Below, piece after piece: positions 32,323 to 43,775 of a stretch of 64,000 nucleotides of DNA. Position 1 is the stretch's first letter. The number at the start of each line of letters is the position of its first letter. The position numbers and the translations under genes are program-made. Below the pieces are notes generated by a model. It was not told the origin of the DNA, did not search any database, and saw only the letters and a list, made by a program, of their open reading frames with translations. This stretch comes from Ipomoea triloba (lineage: Eukaryota; Streptophyta; Magnoliopsida; Solanales; Convolvulaceae). The stretch lies in assembly GCF_003576645.1 (NCBI RefSeq), contig NC_044930.1:14242524-14306523 (forward strand), in the 5' to 3' direction.

Positions 32323-33200
32323 GTGAAGGACTGCAACACCCGGGCGGTTCTTCTTAGGGGGTCCACGGTGGGCGGTCTCTACAAATTACCACTACCGAAG
32401 TTTCATTCTGCGTTCCTATCTGCTCGAGCCTCTTCCGTAGTATGGCATCAGCGGCTTGGTCATCCCCACACTCAAGTCCTGCATCGAGTTCTAAAACAGT
32501 GTCTTGTTACGAGTAATTATTTACACACTCCAAAACTCTGTAAAGTGTGTCAGTTAGGCAAATCTGCACGCTATCCATTAGATAGGGTTTTTAATACTAG
32601 CAATGATGTCCTAGATTTGCTATATACAGATATTTGGGGTCCGTCTCCGGTTAAGTCGTCTACCGAAGCACGGTATTTTGTTTTGTTTGTCGACGATTTT
32701 TCGCGCTATTGCTGGTTTTATCCTTTACGGCTAAAATCAGACATATATAAAATATTTGATTCTTTTCGGGTGATGGTAGAACGTCAATTTTCACATTCTA
32801 TCAAAGCCATCCAGTCCGATTTAGGTAGTGAGTACATACGGTTACACAAAGTATTTAAATATCTCGGTATCATTCACCGAAAATCATGTGCTTACACCCA
32901 CGAGCAAACGGGCGCGTAGAACGTCGAAATAGACATATTCTTGAAACTGGCCTTACCCTTCTCGCTAATAGTTCCACACCACACGAATATAGGGACTATG
33001 CTTTTGAAACGGCTACATGTTTGATTAATTGTCTACCCTCGTCAGCCATAAATTTCGAAACTCCACATTTCCGTGTGTTTCAGACTCAGCCTTCATACCA
33101 ATTCTTGCGTGTCTTCGGTGTCAGTGTTACCCACATCTCCGACCTTATAATCGTCACAAAATTGAGTATCGGTCAGCGTCATGTGTCTTTCTAGGTTACC
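32323..33200 (+). pseudogene. Copia integrase, frameshifted
   Basis: GAG-pre-integrase and HHCC sequence (WHQRLGHPHTQVLHRVL, CKVCQLGKSARYPL) is followed by the catalytic core with TDIWGPSP and IQSDLGSEY. The glutamate region (ERRNRHILETGL) is read in a second frame after a shift near 32910, and the C-terminal part in a third after about 33120. Confidence 0.85.
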
Positions 33201-33544
33201 CAATTTCCTTTCGGGGTTATCGTTGCATGAATCTTAACACGGGGGCTATCTTTATCTGTCGACATGTCCGCTTTGATGAAACTCTGTTCCCCTTTGCTGT
33301 CAAATCTACTTTGCAGGTTGGCTTGCCGGGTGATGCACCATGGGGAGTTGGCCTAGTGCTTTCTCAATCTTCACCTGGGCAATATGATATACATACACCG
33401 CTGGCATAGGATCCACCGCCTTTAATTCTACAGGCTCCCACTGTATCAACGAGCATCCAGACTACTACTAGTCATACCCAAGCTCACACAGGTCGCACAC
33501 GTCGTAAAACTCAAGGTTCAGGTGATCAGCAAGATGGGCATGCT

Positions 33545-35139
33545 ATGCGCACACGGCACAAAGCTCAGGGTACCGGTGAACAATTTTATGCTCTCAATAC
33601 CACCACGGATCCCACTTGCTACTCACAAGCCGTTGGTTTCCCGGAATGGCGTGACGCTATGGATCAGGAATTTAATGCCTTACTACACAACACTTGGACA
33701 CTAGTACCGCCAACACCCGCAATGAACATCATCGGCTGCAAATGGGTTTCTCGCACTAAGCAAAAGGCCGATGGAACGGTTGACCGACACAAAGCTCGTC
33801 TCGTGGCAAAAGGCTTTAATCAGGTGGCCGGTGAAGATTTCTTCGACACTTTCAGCCCAGTTGTTAAACTGACAACAGTTAGGTTGCTGCTATCCCACGC
33901 GGTCTCGAATAACTGGACCCTCCGGCAACTGGATGTGCACAACGCCTTTTTGAACGGGCATCTTTCTGAAACTGTTTATATGAAACAACCACCGGGTTAT
34001 GAAGACCCTACGCATCCGACTCATGTGTGTCATCTTCAACGATCACTCTATGGTCTTAAGCAAGCGCCGCGTGCATGGTTTAAGCGTCTTTATGAGTGTT
34101 TAATCTCCACGGGGTTTGCTGCCTCCAAAACAGATGTGTCGCTGTTCTACTACACTGCTGGGGTCTCATGTGTCTTCTTGTTAGTGTATGTTGATGACAT
34201 CATCCTAATGGGCAATGACACTAAACTGATTACTACACTGTTAACCCGGTCGCTGGCGCCTTCAAAATCAGGGATCTGGGCACTCCGAACTTTTTCCGTG
34301 GTATTGAAACTATATTCGACGACAGGGGTATGCTATTATCTCAACGTCGGTATATGAAGGATATTCTTTCTCGCGCTGGCATGTCTGATTGTAAATCTCT
34401 TGCTACTCCTGCCGCAGTTGTACTACCCTCTACTCCGTCGCTAGAGCCTTATGATAATTCGACACAGTATCGTCGCATTGTTGGGGCACTACAGTATCTC
34501 ACTATTACTAGGCCTAATCTCGCCTTTTCCGTCAACCGCCTATGTCAGTTTATGCATTCACCAACTACTGATCACTGGGGTCTTTTGAAACGGGTATTAC
34601 GCTATGTTAATGGTACTCAAGATTACGCCCTTCGCATAACCTCATCGCCATCTACAGAAATACATGCTTACTCTGACTCAGACTGGGCTGGTTGTCCTGT
34701 GGATCGGAAGTCCACGAGTGGTTATGCTGTGTATTTTGGGGACAATCTTATATCATGGCTTTCCCGCAAACAGCGGACTGTGTCTCGTTTTTCCACTGAA
34801 GCTGAGTACAAGGGCCTTGCCGATGTTTCTGCTGAAGTCACCTGGGTTGTGTCTCTTCTTCGTGAGTTAGGGTTGGACTCCGGGCAACCGGCCCGCTTAT
34901 GGTGTGACAATCTCGGTGCTACTTATCTTGCAGCTAATCCAGTCTTTCATGCTAGAACTAAACATGTCGAAATTGATTTCCACTTCGTTCGTGACAAGGT
35001 TGCATCAGGTGCGTTCCAGGTCAATTTTGTGAGCAGCAAAGATCAGCTAGCTGACATCTTCACCAAGCCACTCCCTGCAATCCGGTTTCATACTCTACGT
35101 CACAAGCTCAACGTTGTAGAAGTTCAACCTTGTGCTTGA
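33545..35139 (+). pseudogene. Copia reverse transcriptase and RNase H, frameshifted
   Basis: RT runs to about 34255 with intact VKLTTVRLLLSHAVSNNW and YVDDIIL catalytic text. After a shift the frame resumes with SQRRYMKDILSRAGM and continues through GALQYLTITRPNLAFSVN to RNase H (DSDWAGC, STEAEYKGLA, WCDNLGATYLA) and a natural stop at 35137. Confidence 0.88.
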
Positions 35140-35146
35140 GGGGGAG

Positions 35147-35306
35147 TGTGAATTATATTATTTGTAATTGTTTAGTTTTCTCTTTATATTATATAGTTTT
35201 AGTTATTACTTAGTCTTTTAACAATAACATGTATGTTAGGAGAGTTCTCAGGTTAGCTATGTTAAGAGGACTCTCCCTCTCTCTCTGTGTTCAGTTGAGA
35301 AATTCA
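35147..35306 (+). repeat. 3' LTR of the copia element (right limit approximate)
   Basis: A purine tract tgagggggag (35137-35146) is followed by tgtgaattatattatttg, and the segment ends near gttgagaaattca. No 5' LTR is available for comparison, so the right edge is inferred from the CA end only. Confidence 0.6.
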
Positions 35307-35984
35307 AAACCCGTTAATCTAATCATCTAATTAAATAAATTAATTAGATAATATCACTATTATTCAAAATATATTCAAATATTTTAATATTATCTTTATC
35401 AAATTTTCAATGTCATCCCTTTCCATTCAAAAAATAGTTTTTATTTTGATCCAACACAAAATATTTATGATAACATATTAACAAATTATATTATTTTAAT
35501 TTTCTACCTATAATAATGTAGGAAAATTTTTCAATATCATAGGTTACAATATTACAACTTTGCAAGGCTTTACATTATACTTTGTTTGAAATACATATGG
35601 AGAGTACAATTTTACAAAATATAGTGTACTTCATAAAGCACCAAACACACCTAATTATAGCACTGTAATCTATAGCCTTTTAAAATTCCTAATAAACGTA
35701 ATGTAATTTTAAAAGTACGACACATTTTTATATTTGAGTAGTAAATGCATAGAGAGTAATATTCGGGCAATCTTAAGAGATTTATCTTGTTTTCTTTCTT
35801 TTTCTTGTTTTTTGTTTCTTTTTTTTTTTTTTGTTTTTGAAAAGAAAGAGATTTATCATGAATATTTAAAGAATGTCGTACTATAACGTCCAAAGTTGTA
35901 TTAGGGAATTGCCTATTGACCTTCTTAGTTTAAGTCAATTAGCTATGAGCAACTTAGATTGGTTTGTGATTCTTTACCAACTTG
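35307..35984. other. AT-rich intergenic sequence
   Basis: No gene or clear element boundary is seen. A T-rich low-complexity tract lies at about 35787-35845. Confidence 0.6.
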
Positions 35985-36078
35985 TATCAAGAGATAGGCT
36001 TCACTTAAAGCGAACCTTCATATAATAACTATGAGTTTCCCCATAAATCAAAGAATGAAATTATATGTTTAACCCTTA

Positions 36079-36444
36079 GGGGGCGTTTGGTTCACGGAAT
36101 GTTAGATTACCTTAGGGAATGTTAGATTGCTGGGAATATTAGATAATTGGGAATGTTAGATTTCTGTGTTTGGTTTAAAATTGACGTAGTTAAATAAGAC
36201 AATGGAAATAAGATAAATTGATTAAAATGCTAAAAACGCAATGTTAGGAATAAGATAAGGGAATGTGAGATTACCTAAGAAATCGGGGTGTATCTCACAT
36301 TCCCTTCCAATAGCTAAAAACTTCATCGGGAGGTTATGTTACATTCCCTGGGAATCTTACATAACTTGAACCAAACATGAAAATCTTATATTACCAGACA
36401 AATATAACCTTAGTTATCTTATATAACTTGAACCAAACGCCCCC
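36079..36444. repeat. MITE with TA target, confirmed by an empty site nearby
   Basis: Perfect terminal inverted repeats gggggcgtttggttca / complement lie between TA dinucleotides (36077-36078, 36445-36446). The duplicated host sequence at about 36783-36792 (accctcagttcaac) lacks the insert, giving the pre-insertion sequence. A 2-bp TA duplication would suit Tc1/mariner; a decayed 3-bp TTA duplication (Harbinger) is also possible. Confidence 0.8.
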
Positions 36445-36594
36445 TAGTTTAACACCACTTTCACGCTCGTGTTAACTAATAGTCACGAGTTGTCATGTTT
36501 TGATACTCAGATGATATTAGCTGGTAATTTTGATAGTTGAAGACCATGGTCCATAGATGGTATTACCACAATATGTCGAGGACCATTGGAGATA

Positions 36595-36690
36595 TTGAGG
36601 GTGTTTGATAAATAGCTCTTAGCGAAATCAGTTACCGGGTTTAACTAACTGATAGCATTACCTGATTTTGGTCCTTTGTCGACTTGCATC
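36595..36690. repeat. Truncated MITE of the tatcagctaat family
   Basis: gggtgtttgataaatagctc...taactgatagcattacctg matches the first about 85 bp of the fuller copy starting near 36865. Confidence 0.55.
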
Positions 36691-36864
36691 GATCACAATA
36701 CATACTTCACTCAAAGCGAACCTTCATATAGTAGCTATGAGCTTCCTCATAAATCAAAGAATGAAATTATATGTTTAACCCTCAGTTCAACACCACTTTC
36801 ATGCTCGTGTTAACTGATAGTCATGACTCACGAGTGGTCATGTTTTGATACTCAGATGATATTG

Positions 36865-37165
36865 GGGGTGTTTGGCAAATAACTATTAGCGGATTGGGTT
36901 AACAAGTTTGACTAGCTGATAGCATTAGCTGGTTGTAGAAAGATGTTTGATAAATTAGCTATTAGCTGATAGCTGATTACATGTAAAATGACACCTAAGG
37001 GTATAATTTATTTTCTCAAAAAGCTGATCGGAAAAACTGCTTTGAACAACTTTTTGAATTTTAGTGTTTTGAAGCAATAAGCTGTTACAAAAAGCTGATT
37101 AACCAAACACTCATATTGGTTGTTTATCCAAGTCAAAGAACTAATAGTGGTCAAACAAGCCAGAA
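36865..37165. repeat. MITE of the tatcagctaat family, copy 2
   Basis: It begins gggggtgtttggcaaataac and runs to gtggtcaaacaagccag. Read inversely it matches 16083-16454 over its length, including the aaaagctgatt and accaatatgagtg blocks. Confidence 0.65.
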
Positions 37166-37539
37166 TTATCGAAAAAATACAAAGATGGAATGTATTCTTT
37201 TCCTTTAGTCGGTTTTAATATATACAGCTTTTTAGCTGTGTACCACTTATTATTTATTCTTCTTATAAAGTCGTATAAGAATTTCAATTTTCTTCCTTAG
37301 CTGGTTCCTTCTGGCCCTCACTCCCCTTTGTGTTTTGTTGCTCTTAATTAACGTCTACATTTTCTCACTACCAATAATTTCAACGTAACTCCGTAATTAT
37401 AGCCACTCATCAAAATATTTGTATGAAAATGTATCATTAAAACAAACCGTAAAGGCAATAAATTATTCTATATTTAATTCGAAGTATTTGAAATACTCTT
37501 CTTCCAAAATGTTGAATTCCAACTCCAAGGACCCCACAC

Positions 37540-37690
37540 ACCCCAGCCTGACAGAATATTTGTAAGGATGTAAATCACTGTAATTCAATGGCTCAGCAGA
37601 CAGGGTCAAATGCCGATGAGCACAAAAAATCTGCCCACTTTAGACATAATCCCACACTACCGCTGTCGAAGTTCGAACTTTCGTCTCTTC
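37540..37690 (-). mobile_element. SINE family 2, partial
   Basis: On the minus strand it reads gaaagttcgaacttcgacag (box B-like) to gtcaggctggggtgtgtggg, parallel to the end of the copy at 17044-17575. The tRNA head is missing. Confidence 0.5.
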
Positions 37691-37854
37691 TCCCAAATAA
37701 TACCAAATAGTGTGTCTTGTACCAAATATTTGAAATACTCTTACGTATAGAAAGGCGAAGTTTGATAAAGCATCAACAAACTAAAAATAATTAAAATATT
37801 TTAAATACGATAAAGAACAAATTTAAAATGAAAAAAATGCATCGTTAGTTTCAA

Positions 37855-38056
37855 AGACCTTGTGGTCAAGCGGCATCCGGTGTATACTCCCATGTGGAAG
37901 GGAGTGGGTTCGAGCCTCAGTGGAGACATCTGTTGACTCTTTGTGCTTCAGTAGGTTGAGAAAGTGTGAAAGGGAGTGAGTTCGAGCCTCAGTGGAGACA
38001 TCTGTTGACCCTTTGTGCGATATTACAATGTAATAGAGTCAGTAAAGCTCAAAAAG
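37855..38056 (+). mobile_element. tRNA-derived SINE, family 1, with 23-bp target duplication
   Basis: Box A (tggtcaagcggc) and box B (ggttcgagcc) of a Pol III promoter are in place, and the element ends gagtcagtaaagctcaaaaa. A perfect 23-bp duplication ending atgcatcgttagtttc flanks it at 37832-37854 and 38057-38079. A box-B-containing block of about 50 bp is duplicated inside (37902 and 37968). It is moved by LINE machinery and encodes nothing. Confidence 0.9.
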
Positions 38057-38557
38057 GAAAAAAATGCATCGTTAGTTTCTCAATTTTTTCTCGGTAGTCG
38101 TTTTAGTCCATAACCATTTACCGTTATAATATAGATCCCTAACTCTTTAAAAAGTTATAGTTTTAACCCATGAATCAACATAACCATTAAACTCTAATAA
38201 ATAATTACTTAATACATGAGTATTTTAGTACTTTTTAATGTTTCTTCTTTAATTAATCTTCTTTAGTATGAATTTTTCATTTGTAAAATAAAAATTGATT
38301 TTAATAAATTTGTGTAGGGAAAATAAGGACGATGAATAGACTTGGCAATTCATGTATACAGGTTCGAACGGATCGACACGATAATGCTAAACACAAATAC
38401 GACACGTTAATGTTAACGGGTTCACATGTTTAACACGAACACGATAAACACATTTTGTTAACAGGTTTCGAGTCGTGTTGACACGATATGACACGAAACC
38501 CGTTTTAACCTACTAAACCTATTAAATATATTAAAAATCCTAAAATTTAAAGTTGAG

Positions 38558-38560
<3 letters not shown>

Positions 38561-38592
<32 letters not shown>

Positions 38593-38593
38593 N

Positions 38594-38679
<86 letters not shown>
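38561..38679. repeat. (TA)n tract containing one undetermined base
   Basis: About 118 bp of alternating A and T include an n at 38593, the only ambiguous base in the window. The true length is unreliable because long TA tracts collapse in assembly. Confidence 0.95.
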
Positions 38680-38789
38680 CCGCATCGGACAACCACGGCT
38701 GTCCGACAAGGAGACAGCCACCAGTTTCGTAGTCAGTGGTTGTATTCTTTTTTTTTTAAATATTTAATTTATAATAAGTAAATAAATAT

Positions 38790-39087
38790 CTTCATATTAT
38801 TATATTTACAAGTTACAAATCTTATTTCGACATCTCTGGCCATATTATTATAATTACAAGTTACAAACATTATTTCGACTACTCTAGTTATTTTATTACA
38901 ATTACAAGTTACAAATCTTATTTCTACTACTATGGTCATATTATTATAATTACAAGTTACAACTTTTATTTTGACTACTCTAGTCATATTATTATAATTA
39001 CAAGCTACAAATCTTATTTCGGCTATTTTAGTCATATCATTATAATTACAAGTTACAGATCTTATTTCGACTACTCTGGTCATATTA
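38790..39087. repeat. 48-bp minisatellite, six copies
   Basis: The unit contains attataattacaagttaca and ttatttcgactactctggt. The period is 48 bp, a multiple of three, so the minus strand stays open for 104 codons of a 16-residue repeat (38769-39083). This frame has no gene support. The array is cut at 39087/39088 by a Helitron 5' end. Confidence 0.85.
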
Positions 39088-40560
39088 TCTACTATACTAA
39101 TAAGAGCTAAAGAGAGTTTGGCCTAAAATGGGTAGAAAAAATGGCGGTCAAATTATTTAATCAAATGAATGGTTCAGATGAATTATTTAATCAAATAGAT
39201 GGTTAAGATAATTCAGATTAACATTATTAATAGAGATTACCTAATTTAACCTTACTTTTATGATTATCCGTTAAGTTTTCCGTTAAATATTCTCTTCTCC
39301 GTTAATATTCCGTTAACTTTTAACTTACTCATTAATTTCTATAAGAAAGGTCTTAGGTTCGAATCTCATCTCAATCAAATTTGATATAATTAAGTTTCTC
39401 ACTCTATTTACTTTTATTAAATTAAATAAATTAGTAGCTACAACAAAAAATGATACATATGCATTTCTTTAATTTAGAATTATGTGTCTACAATACCTTT
39501 ATTTGAAAAAATTATTCATTATCAAAAAATTAAATTAAATAAGAGAAATAATTCCATTAGTTATATTGTCTTTATTTTCTCTCATGCAAAGATTCTTTAC
39601 ATTCAAATTTATCAATTGATATTCATTACATTGTCCATTATCTTATTGTTACAATATCTTGTAATTAAATATCAAAGTTATAGTACAAAATAATTTATAT
39701 ATTTATTTACCAAGTATTTTATTAATACTATGAAAAAAATTTTAAAATAATTTGAAGCTAATTATATTAACTATTTGGGGATTGGTTGACAAAGAGAGTA
39801 CTCAAATAACCCAACAAATTGACGGAATCGCTCTATTTTACTCTTATTGAATTAAATAAATTAGTAGTTACACCAAAAAAATGATACATATGTATTTCTT
39901 TAATACCATGAAAAAAATAAAAAAATAATAGTTTGGAACCAATCATATTAACTACTTGGGGGATTTGTTGACAATGAAAGTACTCAAATAACCCATTACC
40001 CAGCAAATTGAAGCAAGAAACTACCTTTTAATATCTTTGGAATATATAATATTTTAAATTTTCAAATTTTTATTAATTTATTTAATCTTTTTTCTTAAAC
40101 TATGGATTTCTTTATCCACAATAACTCATTCAACAATAATGGTTGAACCAAATGAACCCCAAGCAGAACACCCAAAGGAAAGTCCATAGCTCCTATATCA
40201 TAATCTCATTGCATGACGTTGTCATCTATGCTACCAACAATAACCGAATTGTAAATAACACACTACCAACAAAAAGGAAGAGAACAAATAGTAAAAATGA
40301 AGACAATGACAATGTTACTCAAAAGAGAATTAAGAACACTTAGAAAAATTCAAATGAAAAGTAGTATTTATTTAAACTATCATTTTTAGACCAAATATTT
40401 AGACTATCGATTTTACAAGGTTGCAAACATTTATTTTAGTAATAATTATAATGAATTTTCTATATTATCTTAGATTCATATACTTTAAGTTAGATATTTA
40501 AATAAAAAAATCCGGCATTATAAACTTCTCCTATATTTTTTAAAAAACAACCCGAGAGGT
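39088..40560 (+). mobile_element. Helitron (5' end certain, 3' end not located)
   Basis: It begins TCTACTATACTAATAAGAGC after an A, the plant Helitron 5' form, and its first about 360 bp align with the minus-strand Helitron ending at 56454. An internal block (attaaataaattagtagcta, then cttggggattggttgacaa) is repeated at about 39410-39810 and 39830-40010. No hairpin plus CTRR terminus was found before the LINE at 40569, so the right limit is approximate. Confidence 0.65.
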
Positions 40561-40568
40561 TTCCAATA

Positions 40569-41843
40569 TTATAGAAGAGAAACAATAGAGTCGGTTGGGA
40601 CAGAGTCCCAATACAACGTGTTAGCCTGAGAAACGGCCGCAGAAGCTAAAGAATGAGCAATCACATTTTGTGATCTTGGTACGAAACTAATACGACAAGA
40701 AACAAAAAATGAAATAATTTTCCTGCATTCATCCATAAACAAGCCTACGTATGAATAATAGGGGGAGTGAACTGAGTTCAACCCACTACAAAGCTGGGCG
40801 CAATCGGCATGAACATCAACAGCAAATACTCCCCTGTCTTTAAGCCATGATAGTACCTCTTTACATGCAATAGTCTCGGCCATAAGTGGAGAGAAGCTAT
40901 CGAGCAGCGGGCCGGCGCAAGAGCAACGAAGTCCCCGTTCGGCGACAACACCGCACCAAACGTAGCTTTGAGAGTCGTCGGATTGTACCCTGCGTCGAAG
41001 AAGCATTTCAGGCGATCCGGGTAAACTGGTTGGGCAGTATATTGCTGGGGTGCCGCGTTGCCTGTCGTCGAAGGCTGGAGAGGAGGGGTTCGGCCACCAT
41101 TCGCCGCATGCCAAGCGTGAAGGGTAGCTGCTGCCGTTGCCACATTGTTGCGGGCACGCCAAGTGTGATATAAGATTGCCACTGCTAGACATAGTTCATC
41201 GTTTGTTAGGGAGGCCAAAATACTTGTGTACCACACATTAAAGCTGTTGGCTCCAAAATTAGTGATAGGTAAGTGTGACTCATGCCAAATTAATTGGGAA
41301 AAGTCACAAAGCATGCATAGTATCTTCATGATCATTAGCACACATTGGGCATGTAGGCTCTACCTCCACCCTCTTTAAAATCAAATTTGTGGTGACCGGG
41401 AGGATATCATTAAGGGCTCTCCACAGAAACACTTTCCATTTAGGGGGGACTTTCAACTTCCACATGGGGCTCCATTGATCAAAATTATTTGGGGGATTAG
41501 TAAAATCCCCAACTATGGCCCTATAACCATTCTTGACCGAATAACACCCCCTTGGGTCACCATACCAGTACCATGAATCGTCATAGTTGAGGGAGATAGG
41601 AATTTTCATAATACGATCCACATCATTAGGCAAGAATATGTCAGTTAAAATGGCGTGAACCCATGATCCAGATTCCTCACTAATCAAACCAGAGACAAGG
41701 GCACCATTCAACTGTGGGGGCATCGGTGTGTGAATCATTGGGTCCACACTGTCAGGCAGCCAGGGATGGCCCCAAACTAAAGTGGATTTTTCATTACCAA
41801 TTCTACGCCTTACACCCCCGCATATTAATCCGTGTGCAGCCAT
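40569..41843 (-). pseudogene. LINE zf-RVT and RNase H domains, frameshifted
   Basis: zf-RVT sequence covers about 41304-41843 in one frame. RNase H is split between two frames (about 40905-41341 and 40569-40905), with all three acidic positions (D in FFDAGY, E in AETIAC, D in HADC) recognisable. Confidence 0.82.
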
Positions 41844-42505
41844 AATACTCTCCAGCAGAAACTCGGGTTATTACCCAAAGAGGCATCAGTAAAAGAAGAT
41901 TTAGGATAGTACCTTGCCTTGTAAACCCGAGCCACGAGAGTGTGAGGCATTGTCAAGAATCGCCAGGCCTGTTTCCCCAGCATTGCCAAGTTGAAAGCAC
42001 GGAGCCCCTTGAACCCCAAACCACCAAACTTTTTAAGCACACATAAATGATCCCAAGCCTTCCAGTGTAACCCCCTTTTTGCGCTAGAACCCCACCAATA
42101 CTTATTCATGGTTCGCTGTACAGATAGATAAACTGAGTCAGGGAGCAGAAAAACACTCATTGAGAAAGTGGGCATTGCTTGGGCCACGCTTTTCAACAAA
42201 ATTTCTTTACCAGCCTGAGACAACAGCCTTTTGTTCCATGAACAGATTCTCTGCTTAATCTTATCTTCAATATATGAGAAAGCAGCACGTTTATTTCTTC
42301 CCACAAAGGCGGGCAAACCCAAGTACTTTCCAAAATTAGGAGCCTGAGTAACCCCTAGGACCCCCGCCACCTCTTCCCTTGCCTCCACAGGTGTATTCCT
42401 GCTAAAACAGACACTTGATTTATGATAGTTCACTGCCAGACCAGACATCTCCTCATAAAGATCCAAGCAGTGCCTTACCGCCCCAACTTCCTGAGCATTT
42501 CCCTT
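41825..42505 (-). pseudogene. LINE reverse transcriptase, C-terminal part
   Basis: The open frame starts inside the domain (LDLYEEMSGLAVNYHKSS) and ends after GNNPSFCWR, where a frameshift intervenes. The catalytic YADD part lies upstream of the truncation and is missing. Confidence 0.85.
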
Positions 42506-42803
42506 TCAACACAAAGAAAGCGCCAAATGATAGCTTTGCTACCATTTGATAACTTTCCTTGTCTGAACAAGCTTTCTTATTTAGAAAGCTTGCTAGATAT
42601 CTAAGCAACAAAAGCATGTCACTTCATCTTGCAAGTGGTAAAATTTTATGGATGAAGAGAATCTTATTACGTTTATGGGGAATAACAGATTTTATGAGAA
42701 CTTGTGCACGACCACATTAAAAAACAGATTACAACTAATCATAATTAACAACAATTAGTTCATTTCTAATTTTGGAATCTAGAATGGTGTCTCTCTTCAG
42801 TCG

Positions 42804-43109
42804 TTATACCGTGGACCATGGGTCATGGTTGATACTGCAGTTGTGTTGAAAGGGAACTGCAGTTACGCGGAACAAAGGTCGTGTCATCCATCTGGAACTG
42901 CAGTTGTGTTGAACGGATACTGCAGTTGTGTTGAAAAGATACTGCAGTTGTGTTGAACGGATAATACAGTTGTGTTGAACGGATAAACGGCCTCTGTTCC
43001 GTGCAACTGCAGTTCCCTTTCAACACAACTGCAGTATCTTTTCAACACAACTGCAGTATCCGTTCAACACAACTGCAGTATCAGCTATGATCATGGTCCA
43101 CAATATAAT
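42804..43109. repeat. Inverted-repeat element built of a 22-bp PstI-containing minisatellite
   Basis: The outer ends (gtggaccatg...atactgcag and its complement near 43065-43102) are inverted. Inside, units of about 22 bp (gatactgcagttgtgttgaa) occur about five times in one direction, then three times in the other, so the strand can fold into a long hairpin. The minus frame 42823-43026 is a product of the repeat. Confidence 0.85.
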
Positions 43110-43692
43110 TTGCGGTCTCTCTTACTATATGTGTGTGTGTAATATTGTTTACAAATCATTATTCACAGTTCATACTCTCATTTTCTACTTCCTATAACAT
43201 GGCATGCCTTGATTGATTAATTTAATAGGGGGTCATGATGTTTATCCATTTCTTTTTTTCTTCTCCCAATCAAATTTGAACACAAATGGGAATAAAAATT
43301 GAGAGTAGATTTTTGGGAGTCCATGAAATATTTTTCTTCCTAATAATGCACCTAGGTTTGACTGGCAGACGAGAGTTGAGAACGTACATTAACTCAATTA
43401 TTGGAAGTTGTTACATCCTTTATTCAAATTATGTCCAACTTCACCAAAAATTAAACATCGTAACGTGAATTTTTTTTAGTACTACATGCTAAATCTATAC
43501 ATAGTACCTGCTCAACATGATAATGCCAACATCTTTGATTGGGATGAGACTCGAACATGAGACCTTCCGTTTGGAATGGTAACAGTAATGACATCATATC
43601 ACAAGGTACTTGGCAAGTTGACAAAAAAAGTTGTAAAAATATAAAATACAGAGAGATTGGAATTCTTAGAAATAATTCAAAGGTGTCAATTT
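43110..43692. other. Intergenic sequence
   Basis: No gene is supported. A box-B-like gagactcgaacatgagacc near 43545 suggests an old SINE fragment. Confidence 0.45.
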
Positions 43693-43775
43693 CCAAAGAC
43701 CTTGTGGTCAAGCAGCATAGCTGTTGCCCTCCTAAGTGAGAGGTCACAGGTTCGATCTCACATAGTATTTATAGG
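43693..43775 (+). mobile_element. SINE family 1, 3'-truncated copy
   Basis: aaagaccttgtggtcaagca (box A) and aggtcacaggttcgatctca (box B) are clear. The tail is missing. A following segment (agtatttataggaggctgga, 43764) is repeated at about 43888. Confidence 0.65.

Larger units (their letters stand above)
32005..35306 (+). mobile_element. Ty1/copia retrotransposon, 5'-truncated, Ale/Retrofit-like, with 3' LTR
   Basis: The order protease remnant, integrase, RT, RNase H is Ty1/copia. Protease retains WYPDTSAT; integrase has the finger WHQRLGHPHTQ...CKVCQLGKSAR and core DLLYTDIWGPSP, FVDDFSRY; RT has HKARLVAKGFNQ, DVHNAFLNG, SLYGLKQAPRAW and LLVYVDDIILMGND; RNase H has AYSDSDWAGCPVDRKSTSGY and the terminal KDQLADIFTKPL. 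Breaks include a TAA at 32281, frameshifts near 32910, 33120 and 34255, and a stop at 33407. Gag and the 5' LTR are absent. Lineage is judged from motif wording. Confidence 0.9.
35985..36865. repeat. Local tandem duplication (copy 1 with MITE, copy 2 empty)
   Basis: The block cttcacttaaagcgaacctt...atttatgtttaaccc (about 36000-36078) plus caccactttcacgctcgtgt...ctcagatgatatt (36452-36531) is repeated without interruption at about 36705-36865. Copy 1 holds a 366-bp MITE exactly at the junction. Confidence 0.8.
40569..42505 (-). mobile_element. L1-type LINE, 5'-truncated: RT end, zf-RVT domain and RNase H
   Basis: Minus-strand text reads LNYHKSS-like VNYHKSSVCFSRN, YLGLPAFVGRNKR, LLSQAGKEILLKSVAQAMP and WWGSSAKRGLHWKAW, the C-terminal RT of plant L1 elements; then WKLKVPPKWKVFLWRALND and CPMCANDHEDTMHAL, the zinc-binding zf-RVT domain; then a plant-type RNase H with KCFFDAGY, AETIACKEVLSWL and HADCAQL. 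Frameshifts occur near 41845, 41310 and 40905. The 5' end breaks off at about 42505, the usual result of incomplete reverse transcription. No 3' poly(A) was seen. Confidence 0.88.

Noticed and set aside
38458..38721. 87-codon frame with a long Ile-Tyr run
   Set aside because: It reads through the (TA)n tract and an undetermined base.
38769..39083. 104-codon frame of a 16-residue repeat
   Set aside because: It arises because the 48-bp minisatellite period is a multiple of three; no start context or other coding sign supports it.
42823..43026. 67-codon minus-strand frame
   Set aside because: It is a by-product of the 22-bp palindromic minisatellite.
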